Shown: piece by piece, positions 39,504-47,657 of the stretch | Layout of the letters: the number at the start of each line of letters is the position of its first letter | How positions within the stretch are numbered: the stretch's first letter is position 1 | Source: Pseudomonas sp. G34 | GTDB lineage: Bacteria; Pseudomonadota; Gammaproteobacteria; Pseudomonadales; Pseudomonadaceae | DNA length: 64,000 nt | Direction: 5' to 3' | NCBI RefSeq assembly: GCF_031119625.1 | Contig: NZ_JAVHZV010000029.1 | Coordinates: 372,001-436,000, forward strand | Translations under genes and position numbers: made by a program | The notes under the pieces: generated by a model | Told to the model about the DNA's origin: nothing | Database searches by the model: none | Seen by the model: the letters and a program-made list of their open reading frames with translations, nothing else

Positions 39504-41900
39504 CTAATGCGTGCTGATTCGCTCCTTGGAATCAGACTCGCGTTTTTCATCCTTTGCAACCAACTCCGGAGCCGCGTCTGGCAAGGGCTCCGGCGCGTAT
39601 TGCAGCGCAATTTGCAGGACCTCGTCAATCCATTTAACCGGTTTAATCTGCAGGTCCTGTTTGATGTTCTCGGGAATCTCCTTGAGATCGCGAACATTCT
39701 CCTGGGGAATAATCACGGTTTTGATTCCACCACGATGCGCCGCCAGCAGTTTTTCCTTGAGGCCACCGATGGCCAATACTTGGCCACGCAGGGTGATTTC
39801 CCCGGTCATCGCCACATCGGCACGCACCGGAATCTGCGTCAACGCCGACACCAGCGCGGTGCACATGCCGACCCCGGCGCTCGGGCCATCCTTGGGCGTG
39901 GCGCCCTCCGGCATGTGGATGTGGATGTCACGTTTTTCATAGAAATCCGGTGCCACGCCGAGGCTCTGGGCACGGCTGCGGACCACGGTCTGCGCGGCTG
40001 TGATCGATTCGACCATGACATCGCCCAGGGAGCCGGTCTTGATCAGGTTGCCCTTGCCGGGCACCACCGCCGCCTCGATGGTCAGCAGCTCACCGCCTAC
40101 CTGGGTCCAGGCCAGCCCCGTCACCTGACCGATCTGATCCTGCTGTTCGGCCAGACCGTAGCGATGCTTGCGCACGCCCAGGAAGTCCTCGAGGGAATCG
40201 GCGGTGACCAGCACGTGGAAGCGTTTTTCCTTGGCATGCTTCTTCACCGCACGCCGGCACACCTTGGCGATCTGCCGCTCGAGGCTGCGTACGCCTGCCT
40301 CGCGGGTGTAGTAACGAATGATGTCACGGATCGCCGCCTCCTCGAATTCCAGCTCGGTTTTCTTCAAACCGTTGGCCTGAATCTGCTTTGGCGCCAGGTA
40401 CTTGGTGGCGATATTGACCTTCTCGTCCTCGGTGTAGCCTGGCAGGCGAATCACCTCCATGCGATCCAGCAGTGCAGCCGGAATGTTCATGGAGTTGGCG
40501 GTGCACAGGAACATCACGTCGGACAGGTCGTAGTCGACTTCCAGGTAATGGTCGTTGAAGTTGTGGTTCTGCTCCGGGTCGAGCACCTCGAGCAGCGCCG
40601 AAGCCGGGTCGCCGCGCATGTCCTGGCCCATCTTGTCGATCTCGTCGAGCAGGAACAACGGGTTGCGCACGCCGACCTTGGTCATCTTCTGGATCAGACG
40701 CCCAGGCATCGAGCCGATGTAGGTGCGGCGATGGCCGCGGATTTCCGCTTCGTCACGCACGCCGCCCAGGGCCATGCGCACGAACTTGCGGTTGGTCGCG
40801 CTGGCGATGGACTCGGCCAGCGAGGTCTTGCCCACGCCGGGCGGCCCTACCAGGCACAGCACCGGCCCCTTGAGCTTCTTCACGCGCTTCTGCACGGCGA
40901 GGTACTCGAGGATGCGTTCCTTGACCTCCTCGAGGCCATAGTGATCGGCGTCGAGAATGCTCTCGGCGCGCGTCAGGTCCAGGCGCACCTTGCTCTGGGC
41001 CTTCCACGGCACGTTCACCAGCCAGTCGATGTAGGAACGCACCACGGTGGCTTCCGCGGACATCGGCGACATCTGCTTGAGCTTGTTCAGCTCGGCCTGG
41101 GCCTTGCCGTAGGCTTCCTTGGTCAGCCCGGCATTCTCGATGCGGCGCTTGAGCTCATCGAGCTCGTTGTGGCCTTCCTCGCTGTCGCCGAGCTCCTTCT
41201 GAATGGCCTTCATCTGCTCATTCAGGTAGTACTCGCGCTGGCTGCGCTCCATCTGCTTCTTCACGCGGCCACGAATGCGTTTCTCGACCTGCAGCAGGTC
41301 GATCTCCGCATCCAGCAGGGCCAGCACGTGCTCGACCCGGGTCGGCAGGTCGACGATTTCCAGGATTTCCTGCTTCTGTTCGATCTTCAGCACCATGTGC
41401 GCGGCCATGGTGTCGACCAGGCGGCTGGGCTCGTCGATGCTGTTGAGCGAGGAAAGCACCTCGGCCGGCACCTTCTTGCCCAATTGCACGTACTGCTCGA
41501 ACTGGCTGAGCAGGCTGCGGGTGAACACCTCGCTTTCACGCTCCGGTGCCTCGATCTCGTCGAGCAGCTGCACTTCGGCGCTGCTGTAGCCGTCGGCTTC
41601 GATGAACTGTTCGATTTCGCCGCGCTGCTCGCCCTCGACCAGCACCTTGACGGTGCCGTCGGGCAACTTGAGCAGCTGCAGCACGGTGGCTACGGTACCG
41701 ACTCGGTAGAGCCCCTCCTCACTCGGTTCATCGTCCGCGGGATCTTTCTGGGCGAGCAGCAGAATCTGCTTTTCGCCGCTCATCGCCGCTTCGAGCGCTT
41801 CGATGGATTTCTCACGGCCTACGAAAAGCGGGATGACCATGTGCGGATAGACCACGACATCGCGCAAAGGCAGGAGAGGCAATTCGATGGTTGTCTTCAT
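39504..41900 (-). CDS. lon: ATP-dependent protease Lon
   Basis: A 798-aa AAA+ serine protease, same length as I recall for PA1803. N-terminal substrate domain begins PLLPLRDVVVYPHMVIPL; Walker A GPPGVGKTSLAESIA is near residue 365 and Walker B LFLLDEIDKM follows. The proteolytic dyad is the Ser in KDGPSAGVGM and the Lys in GGLKEKLLAAHRGG. ATG 41900 (MKTTIELPLLPLR) is used; an extra 36 codons upstream run through the promoter and are not part of the gene. A sigma-32-type promoter precedes it. Confidence 0.97.
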   Translation of the reverse strand: MKTTIELPLLPLRDVVVYPHMVIPLFVGREKSIEALEAAMSGEKQILLLAQKDPADDEPSEEGLYRVGTVATVLQLLKLPDGTVKVLVEGEQRGEIEQFIEADGYSSAEVQLLDEIEAPERESEVFTRSLLSQFEQYVQLGKKVPAEVLSSLNSIDEPSRLVDTMAAHMVLKIEQKQEILEIVDLPTRVEHVLALLDAEIDLLQVEKRIRGRVKKQMERSQREYYLNEQMKAIQKELGDSEEGHNELDELKRRIENAGLTKEAYGKAQAELNKLKQMSPMSAEATVVRSYIDWLVNVPWKAQSKVRLDLTRAESILDADHYGLEEVKERILEYLAVQKRVKKLKGPVLCLVGPPGVGKTSLAESIASATNRKFVRMALGGVRDEAEIRGHRRTYIGSMPGRLIQKMTKVGVRNPLFLLDEIDKMGQDMRGDPASALLEVLDPEQNHNFNDHYLEVDYDLSDVMFLCTANSMNIPAALLDRMEVIRLPGYTEDEKVNIATKYLAPKQIQANGLKKTELEFEEAAIRDIIRYYTREAGVRSLERQIAKVCRRAVKKHAKEKRFHVLVTADSLEDFLGVRKHRYGLAEQQDQIGQVTGLAWTQVGGELLTIEAAVVPGKGNLIKTGSLGDVMVESITAAQTVVRSRAQSLGVAPDFYEKRDIHIHMPEGATPKDGPSAGVGMCTALVSALTQIPVRADVAMTGEITLRGQVLAIGGLKEKLLAAHRGGIKTVIIPQENVRDLKEIPENIKQDLQIKPVKWIDEVLQIALQYAPEPLPDAAPELVAKDEKRESDSKERISTH

Positions 41901-41958
41901 GATTTTGAGCTCTACGGCGGCCTTGCGGCCGTAAACGGTGGGAGTACCCTTGACCCTA

Positions 41959-41987
41959 AGATGGGGGTAGCCCCACGAAAAAACAAG
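41959..41987 (-). promoter_or_regulatory. Sigma-32 (RpoH) heat-shock promoter of lon
   Basis: On the minus strand CTTGTT (41987-41982), 15 bases, CCCCATCT (41966-41959). The -10 matches the CCCCATNT heat-shock consensus exactly. It lies 58 bp before the lon ATG. Confidence 0.75.
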
Positions 41988-42004
41988 CGTTGACGTCGGT
42001 AAAA

Positions 42005-42030
42005 GCAAAAGGGGCCCGCAGGCCCCTTGC
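42005..42030 (-). terminator. Terminator after clpX
   Basis: GCAAAAGGGGCC-CGCA-GGCCCCTTGC; on the minus strand the hairpin is followed by TTTTGCTTTT. It lies 22 bp beyond the clpX stop and separates clpX from lon. Confidence 0.85.
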
Positions 42031-42051
42031 TTACAACATATGACGAACGCG

Positions 42052-43332
42052 TTACGCGTCTGGCGCCACCTTGGCAGGCGGTTCGCTGTTCTCGTAGATC
42101 AACAGCGGCTTGGAGCTGCCGTCGATCACGCTTTCATCGATGACCACCTTGCTGACGTCCGATTGCGACGGAATGTCGTACATGGTGTCGAGCAGCACGC
42201 CCTCGAGAATCGAACGCAGGCCGCGTGCACCGGTCTTGCGCTCCAGCGCTTTCTGGGCAACGGCCTTGAGTGCGTCGGGACGGAACTCGAGATCGACGCC
42301 TTCCATCTCGAACAGCTTGCCGTACTGCTTGGTCAGCGCGTTCTTCGGCTCGGTGAGGATCTGTACCAGCGCTTCCTCGTCGAGCTCTTCGAGCGTCGCG
42401 ATGACCGGCAGGCGACCCACGAACTCCGGAATCAGGCCGAACTTGACCAGATCGTCCGGCTCGATTTCCCGCAGCGACTCGCCGATCTTCTTGCCGACGT
42501 CCTTGGTACGTACTTCGGCGCTGAAGCCGATGCCGCCCTTGGTCGAGCGCCCCTGGATGACCTTCTCGATACCGGCGAAGGCACCGCCGCAGATGAACAG
42601 GATGTTGCGCGTATCGACCTGCAGGAACTCCTGCTGCGGATGCTTGCGCCCGCCCTGGGGCGGCACCGAGGCCACGGTGCCCTCGATCAGCTTCAACAGC
42701 GCCTGCTGCACGCCCTCGCCCGATACGTCACGGGTGATCGAGGGGTTGTCCGACTTGCGGGAAATCTTGTCGATCTCGTCGATGTAGACGATGCCCATCT
42801 GGGCCTTCTCGACATCGTAGTCGCACTTCTGCAGCAGCTTCTGGATGATGTTCTCGACGTCTTCACCCACGTAGCCAGCCTCGGTAAGGGTGGTCGCATC
42901 GGCGATGGTGAACGGAACGTTGAGCAGACGCGCCAGGGTTTCGGCCAGCAGCGTCTTGCCCGAACCGGTCGGGCCAAGCAGCAGGATGTTGCTCTTGCCG
43001 AGCTCGACGTCATCCTTCTTCTCGCGCTGGTTGAGGCGCTTGTAGTGGTTGTAGACCGCGACCGCCAAGATCTTCTTGGCGCGCTCCTGCCCGATCACGT
43101 ACTGATCGAGGATCGCGCTGATCTCCTTGGGAGCCGGCAGCTTGTGCGCGCTGCTCTCGGCCTGGGCTTCCTGCACCTCCTCGCGGATGATGTCGTTGCA
43201 CAGGTCGACGCACTCGTCGCAGATAAATACCGAGGGGCCAGCAATCAATTTGCGTACTTCATGCTGGCTTTTGCCGCAGAAGGAGCAATAGAGCAGCTTG
43301 CCGTTGTCCTCGCCGTTGCGGGTGTCAGTCAT
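42052..43332 (-). CDS. clpX: ClpX, AAA+ unfoldase of ClpXP
   Basis: A 426-aa AAA+ unfoldase that recognises tagged substrates and feeds them to ClpP. N-terminal zinc-binding domain: CSFCGKS...CDECVDLC. Walker A LLGPTGSGKTLLAETLA near residue 118; Walker B VYIDEIDKISRK; ClpP-binding loop in EPKNALTKQYGKLF precedes the C-terminal small domain. Start at ATG 43332 (MTDTRNGEDN), 15 codons inside the longest frame. It follows clpP by 108 bp on the same strand. Confidence 0.98.
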   Translation of the reverse strand: MTDTRNGEDNGKLLYCSFCGKSQHEVRKLIAGPSVFICDECVDLCNDIIREEVQEAQAESSAHKLPAPKEISAILDQYVIGQERAKKILAVAVYNHYKRLNQREKKDDVELGKSNILLLGPTGSGKTLLAETLARLLNVPFTIADATTLTEAGYVGEDVENIIQKLLQKCDYDVEKAQMGIVYIDEIDKISRKSDNPSITRDVSGEGVQQALLKLIEGTVASVPPQGGRKHPQQEFLQVDTRNILFICGGAFAGIEKVIQGRSTKGGIGFSAEVRTKDVGKKIGESLREIEPDDLVKFGLIPEFVGRLPVIATLEELDEEALVQILTEPKNALTKQYGKLFEMEGVDLEFRPDALKAVAQKALERKTGARGLRSILEGVLLDTMYDIPSQSDVSKVVIDESVIDGSSKPLLIYENSEPPAKVAPDA

Positions 43333-43440
43333 TCGATCAATCCAATACCGTAGGCTTAAAACACAAGATGGAGCCAAACCGGGGCATTTTCAAGCCCGAT
43401 GTGCCGCAGACCGACCATTGCCGGCCTGTGGCGTCACGCT

Positions 43441-44082
43441 TCAGCCGATTTGCTCGCGACGGCTGTGTACCTTGTCGATCAGACCGTAGTTGACCGCTTC
43501 CTCACCGCTCATGAAGCGGTCACGGTCGGTGTCACGGGCGATCACTTCGATCGGCTGGCCGGTGTGGTTGGCCAGCACCTGGTTCAGGCGCTCGCGAATG
43601 AACAGGATTTCCTTGGCGTGGATTTCGATGTCCGACGCCTGGCCCTGGAAACCACCCAGCGGCTGGTGAATCATCATCCGCGAATGCGGCAGACAGTAAC
43701 GCTTGCCTGCAGCGCCGCCAGCCAGCAGCAACGCACCCATGCTGCACGCCTGACCGATACAGGTGGTCGATACGTCCGGCTTGATGAACTGCATGGTGTC
43801 GTAGATCGACATACCAGCCGTTACCGAACCGCCTGGCGAGTTGATGTACAGGTGGATGTCCTTGTCCGGGTTCTCGGCCTCGAGGAACAGCAGCTGTGCG
43901 GCTACCAGATTGGCCATGTAGTCTTCGACCGGGCCGATCAGGAAGATCACGCGCTCTTTGAGCAGACGCGAATAGATGTCGTAGGCGCGCTCGCCACGAG
44001 CGGACTGCTCCACGACCATGGGAACCAGGCCACCAGCGGCCTGGATATCGGACATTTGCTGCATGAAAGGATTGTGCGACAT
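43441..44082 (-). CDS. clpP: ClpP, protease subunit of ClpXP/ClpAP
   Basis: A 213-aa serine protease forming the tetradecameric chamber. Catalytic Ser114 in GQACSMGALLL, His139 in LPHSRMMIHQP and the Asp in ARDTDRDRF. I start at ATG 44082 (MSHNPFMQQM), which gives the length usual in Pseudomonas; an upstream ATG in frame at 44127 would read into the hairpin region. It lies between tig and clpX as in most gammaproteobacteria. Confidence 0.97.
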   Translation of the reverse strand: MSHNPFMQQMSDIQAAGGLVPMVVEQSARGERAYDIYSRLLKERVIFLIGPVEDYMANLVAAQLLFLEAENPDKDIHLYINSPGGSVTAGMSIYDTMQFIKPDVSTTCIGQACSMGALLLAGGAAGKRYCLPHSRMMIHQPLGGFQGQASDIEIHAKEILFIRERLNQVLANHTGQPIEVIARDTDRDRFMSGEEAVNYGLIDKVHSRREQIG

Positions 44083-44124
44083 TTCCAGCACTCGCTCCCT
44101 AATAAAAGTCATGTCTCGAATACG

Positions 44125-44152
44125 CATAAGCCAGCACTGAGGCTGGCTTATG
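44125..44152. other. Perfect 11-bp hairpin between tig and clpP
   Basis: CATAAGCCAGC and GCTGGCTTATG flank a 6-base loop. No U-tract follows on the minus strand, so it is not a standard terminator. It could be a weak attenuator or an RNA-processing site in a tig-clpP transcript. Confidence 0.7.
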
Positions 44153-44176
44153 GTGTGCTCGAACGAGGCGAAGCGA

Positions 44177-45487
44177 TCAGGCGGCTTGTGGAGCTTCTGC
44201 CGGCTTGACTGCTTCTTCGTAAGAGACCGATTTGTCAGTCACATTGGCCTTCTGCAAAACAGTATCTACAACTTGCTCTTCCAGTACAACCGAACGCACC
44301 TCGTTCAGCTGCTGGTCGTTCTTGTAGTACCACGCCACGACCTGCTCCGGCTCCTGGTAGGCCGAGGCCATTTCCTGGATCAGCTCACGGACGCGGGCGT
44401 CGTCAGGCTTGAGTTCGAACTGCTTGACCACTTCAGCGACGATCAGGCCCAGCGACACACGGCGCTTGGCTTGTTCTTCGAACAGCTCGGCCGGCAGCTG
44501 GTCAGGCTTGATGTTGCCGCCGAACTGCTGAACGGCCTGCACGCGCAGGTTGTTCACTTCGCTGGCGATCAGTGCCTTGGGCACTTCGACCGGGTTGGCG
44601 GTCAGCAGACCTTCCATGACCTGGTTCTTGATCTTCGACTTGATGGCCTGACGCAGTTCACGCTCCATGTTCTTGCGAACTTCGGCGCGGAAACCTTCGA
44701 GGCCGCCTTCCTTGATGCCGAACAGGGCGAAGAATTCGTCGTTCAGTTCCGGCAGCTGCGGGGCGGAAACGCTGTTGACCTTGACGGTGAACTCAGCGGT
44801 TTTGCCAGCCAGATCGAGGTTCTGGTAGTCCTCGGGGAAAGTCGGGTTGATCACCCGCTCTTCACCGGCCTTGGCGCCGATCAGGGCATCTTCGAAGCCC
44901 GGGATCATACGGCCGGAGCCCAGCACCAGCTGAGTGCCGGTGGCGGAACCGCCAGCGAAGGCTTCGCCGTCGATCTTGCCAACGAAGTCGATATTCAGCT
45001 GATCGTCCTTTTCGGCAGCGCGGTCCACGGCTTCGAAACGGGTGTTCTGCTTGCGCAGGATGTCCAGCATGTTGTCGACGTCGGAATCGGCCACTTCAGC
45101 CTGCTGACGCTCGATGGCGATCGCTTCGAGGCCGCCGACCTTGATTTCCGGGAACACTTCGAAGGTCGCAACGAACTCCAGATCCTTGCCCTTCTCCAGC
45201 ACTTTCGGCTCGACCGAAGGCTGACCGGCAGGCGCGAGCTTCTGCTCGGCAACGGCTTCATAGAAGGAAGACTGGATAACGTCGCTTACTGCTTCCTGGC
45301 GCGCGTCAGCTTCGAAACGCTGACGAATCACGCTCATCGGCACTTTGCCAGGACGGAAGCCAGGGATCTTGGCTTTCTGGGCAGTCTGCTGCAGACGCTT
45401 GTTGACCTGGGTCTCGATACGCTCGGCCGGCACAGTGATGCTCATGCGGCGCTCGAGAGCGGAAGTGCTTTCAACAGAAACTTGCAT
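44177..45487 (-). CDS. tig: Trigger factor, ribosome-associated chaperone/PPIase
   Basis: A 436-aa chaperone that binds nascent chains at the exit tunnel. The ribosome-binding signature GFRPGKVPMSVIRQRF lies at about residues 43-58; the FKBP-type PPIase domain (about 150-245) contains DEFFALFG after it and the arms follow. I start at ATG 45487 (MQVSVESTSALE), 16 codons inside the longest frame, with GAGGAAT upstream. First gene of the tig-clpP-clpX group; a phage attachment site in a tRNA-Leu remnant lies 128 bp upstream. Confidence 0.97.
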   Translation of the reverse strand: MQVSVESTSALERRMSITVPAERIETQVNKRLQQTAQKAKIPGFRPGKVPMSVIRQRFEADARQEAVSDVIQSSFYEAVAEQKLAPAGQPSVEPKVLEKGKDLEFVATFEVFPEIKVGGLEAIAIERQQAEVADSDVDNMLDILRKQNTRFEAVDRAAEKDDQLNIDFVGKIDGEAFAGGSATGTQLVLGSGRMIPGFEDALIGAKAGEERVINPTFPEDYQNLDLAGKTAEFTVKVNSVSAPQLPELNDEFFALFGIKEGGLEGFRAEVRKNMERELRQAIKSKIKNQVMEGLLTANPVEVPKALIASEVNNLRVQAVQQFGGNIKPDQLPAELFEEQAKRRVSLGLIVAEVVKQFELKPDDARVRELIQEMASAYQEPEQVVAWYYKNDQQLNEVRSVVLEEQVVDTVLQKANVTDKSVSYEEAVKPAEAPQAA

Positions 45488-45614
45488 GGATATTCCTCGT
45501 TGCACAGACGTATGCCGGCCGCTTACCGGCCCCATTCAAGGGCATGCATTCTAGAGGGAGGTGTTGCAGAAGTCACCCTAGATGCAGGTGGCAAACGGGA
45601 GGGGCGCTAAAAGA

Positions 45615-45640
45615 TGGTGCGGACGGAGAGACTCGAACTC
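45615..45640 (-). other. att site: displaced 3' end of a tRNA-Leu gene
   Basis: On the minus strand the 26 bases end in CTCTCCGTCCGCACCA: T-loop TTCGAGT, T-stem CTCTC, acceptor CGTCCGC, discriminator A and CCA, as in Pseudomonas tRNA-Leu genes starting GCGGACG. The 5' half is absent: the bases before GAG do not complete the T-stem and no anticodon arm follows. This is the duplicated core left by integration of the element to its right; the intact tRNA should lie at the other prophage end. Confidence 0.85.
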
Positions 45641-45712
45641 ATCGCAGCCTCCCCCACCACACCTGTAACCCGCATTTTCTCTGGCTCTCGCTCAGAGCGT
45701 GAGCCTGAATTT

Positions 45713-45732
45713 GTTCCCAAGTCGTTCCCAAG
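45713..45732 (+). repeat. Direct repeat GTTCCCAAG x2 beside the att core
   Basis: GTTCCCAAG at 45713-45721 and 45724-45732, two bases apart and about 75 bp from the tRNA core. A small inverted repeat (GCTC...GAGC) lies just before. They are candidate recombinase or excisionase sites. Confidence 0.5.
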
Positions 45733-45806
45733 AACGAAGGGGAGCGGCACTTTAAAAGGCGCCCCCACCGGGGTCAACCAAATTTTCGGTTCAGCCCTCA
45801 TTTTTA

Positions 45807-46080
45807 GGTAATTTTGGTAATTTTTTTGGTTTACTGCTCTGAAAGCCAGTCAGATCAATGGGTTAGCGTAATTTCTTAAAGGTAATAATTTGGTAATTTT
45901 TAGGTAAGCTCATTACCCATTTCAGGTGTAATCCGAGCGAAATAAAAAAACCTTTAGAATCAGTCAGATAGATTTTTATTACCTTACCCATTACCCAAAA
46001 TTACCTCCAAAGGTAATGACTGAAACCCAGTAACCATGCGGGTTAGAGGCAGGCTTTGCATGCTCCTGACCGTTATTACC
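45807..46080. repeat. Cluster of ten GGTAAT/ATTACC hexamers
   Basis: GGTAAT at 45807, 45816, 45881, 45892 and 46012; its complement ATTACC at 45912, 45978, 45990, 46000 and 46075. Forward copies dominate the left and reverse copies the right half. CAGTCAGAT also occurs twice (45847, 45961). The stretch is strongly AT-rich for this genome and non-coding. Its place next to the att core suggests integrase arm-type sites; protein binding near cos or replication iterons are alternatives. Confidence 0.7.
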
Positions 46081-46500
46081 TTTTTCAGACGCCGCTCCTG
46101 AAACGGGTCTTGAGCCCTCCTATATATGAGTGCGGCGCAGGGTTCTGCAGGCATTTGCTCCTCTGCATTGATCGTGGCAGCCCAGTGGCGGTGCTGCGCG
46201 GCGCCCAGCGCAGGTATGCAGAAAAAGCGACACGTTTAGCGGCCAGGTGTGGTGGGGGGACGACTGCGCGCGCCGGGTGCTGCTGCCCCTGGCTGGCCTC
46301 CCCCGGCCCCGTCTGACCTCCCTGCCACCTGGCCGGCCGGCGACCACGTCTCACCGCGCCTCAAGCGCCCGGCCAATCGCACGAAGGCCCCGTAATCCGA
46401 GGCTTTCAGCCATATTCAAATAGACACCAACACCCCGTCCTGGCACGCTGCAGTGGGGCAGTTCATTCATTCAGCCGCACGTTTTCTAGGCGCCCAGGCA
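46081..46500. other. Non-coding prophage end, expected to contain cos
   Basis: No gene is supported here. GGCCAGGTG (46241-46249) and CACCTGGCC (46326-46334) form an inverted pair around very GC-rich, G-run-containing DNA. In P2-like phages cos lies beyond the Q stop, so it should fall in this interval, but I cannot pinpoint the cleavage site. In phiCTX this slot carries the cytotoxin gene ctx; no toxin gene is present here. Confidence 0.4.
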
Positions 46501-46501
46501 C

Positions 46502-46523
46502 AAAAAAACCGCCCGAAGGCGGT
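46502..46523 (-). terminator. Terminator of the P-Q operon
   Basis: ACCGCC-CGAA-GGCGGT hairpin (46508-46523); on the minus strand it is followed by TTTTTTT. It lies about 105 bp beyond the Q stop; the bases between (46524-46628) contain no gene with a valid start. Confidence 0.85.
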
Positions 46524-46628
46524 TCACGTGTGTTTAGAATTCAGCTCAGCAGTTGGCCGGTCGAGTGCTCACCACACCCACTAGATAAGTGTCCGGCGGT
46601 TTACGGCCACCAGCCAGCTCGCTCCCAG

Positions 46629-47657
46629 TCAGTTGCCAGCTCCCGGCGCAGGCAGTTGGAACTCATCGAACCGCACCACCTCCTCCCCAAGCCACTCATT
46701 CACCTGCAGCAGCCTGGCCTGAATCGGCTCCAGCTCGTTCATAGCCCACACCTGGGCGGCGTCCCTGATCGAGCCGAAGCCGCCAGCGTTCTGCGGCACG
46801 ATGCCCATCAACTGCGGCGGAATACGCAGGGCCGCCAGCAGGTCGTCACGGCTGATGTTCTTGATCGCCGCGAAGTCGTCCTTCGCCGACACCTCACTGA
46901 TCGGAATCAGCTGGATGCCCTCCTTCTTCCCACCTGGTGCGTACATGAACAGGTTACGGAAGTTGCCCGGCCCCTTGCTGTCCTTCATGGCCTGGCGCAG
47001 ATCGGTGACGAACGACTCATCCTGCACCGCGTCCGTCATGTACAGGATGAAGCCTGCGTGCGACCCGTTCTGGTAGTACTTGCGCCGGAACAGCGTGGCC
47101 GACTCATTCAACAGCGCGCTTTGCAGCGCTGCCAGCCACTCGGGTAGCCCGTAAATTTCCTGGTTGATGTCAGCCTCACGTACATGGCACACCGTGCCGC
47201 GCCGAAATTCGTGCTCATCCTTCCAGCCGCGCACCTGGTAGTACTGGTCCAGGTCGGTACCGCGCCGCATGTACTTTGCCAGCACCGGCCGCAACCCCAG
47301 CGTGCTGCGCAGCATGTTGTCGTGCTTCTCCAGATAGGCGTTGCCGAAGGTGCCCCAGTCCGTAGCGAACTGCTCGAAAGCCTGGCGGCTCAACAGCCGG
47401 TGCGGCTTGAAGGTGCGCACCAGCATGTTGCGGCGGAAGTTCAGGCCCGACTGCAGGTAGACACTCGCCCTGGTCGACCGGGCCAGCCCATCCAACGACA
47501 TAGGCGGCTCATACCACCGTCCATTGGCCCAGCATTCCAGATAGTCCAGGATCTCCCGGCCATCGAGCACCGGCACCGGGTCTCCGAACGTGAACGCCTC
47601 AGCGCGCGCGCCCTGGCCACTCAATTGCTGGGCCTGCGCCCCTTGGTTATCGCTCAT
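46629..47657 (-). CDS. Q: Phage portal protein (P2 gpQ family)
   Basis: A 342-aa portal of the PBSX/P2 type that forms the dodecameric DNA entry ring. Recognisable segments: EPPMSLDGLARSTRAS near the start, GTFGNAYLEKHDN, and the C-terminal LRIPPQLMGIVPQNAGGFGS with the helix after it. It is transcribed toward the att end together with P; the two genes touch (Q start and P stop share base 47657). Length matches P2 gpQ (about 344 aa). Confidence 0.95.
   Translation of the reverse strand: MSDNQGAQAQQLSGQGARAEAFTFGDPVPVLDGREILDYLECWANGRWYEPPMSLDGLARSTRASVYLQSGLNFRRNMLVRTFKPHRLLSRQAFEQFATDWGTFGNAYLEKHDNMLRSTLGLRPVLAKYMRRGTDLDQYYQVRGWKDEHEFRRGTVCHVREADINQEIYGLPEWLAALQSALLNESATLFRRKYYQNGSHAGFILYMTDAVQDESFVTDLRQAMKDSKGPGNFRNLFMYAPGGKKEGIQLIPISEVSAKDDFAAIKNISRDDLLAALRIPPQLMGIVPQNAGGFGSIRDAAQVWAMNELEPIQARLLQVNEWLGEEVVRFDEFQLPAPGAGN

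Noticed and set aside
45614..45811. 65-codon ORF (and its mirror on the minus strand) overlapping the tRNA-Leu fragment
   Set aside because: Covers the att core and palindromes; no coding features.
46530..46666. Protein-like frame after Q on the minus strand (ends in TRPANC) and a 21-codon ORF at 46601-46666
   Set aside because: The longer frame has no start codon and the short ORF overlaps Q; a phage gene remnant is possible but unsupported.
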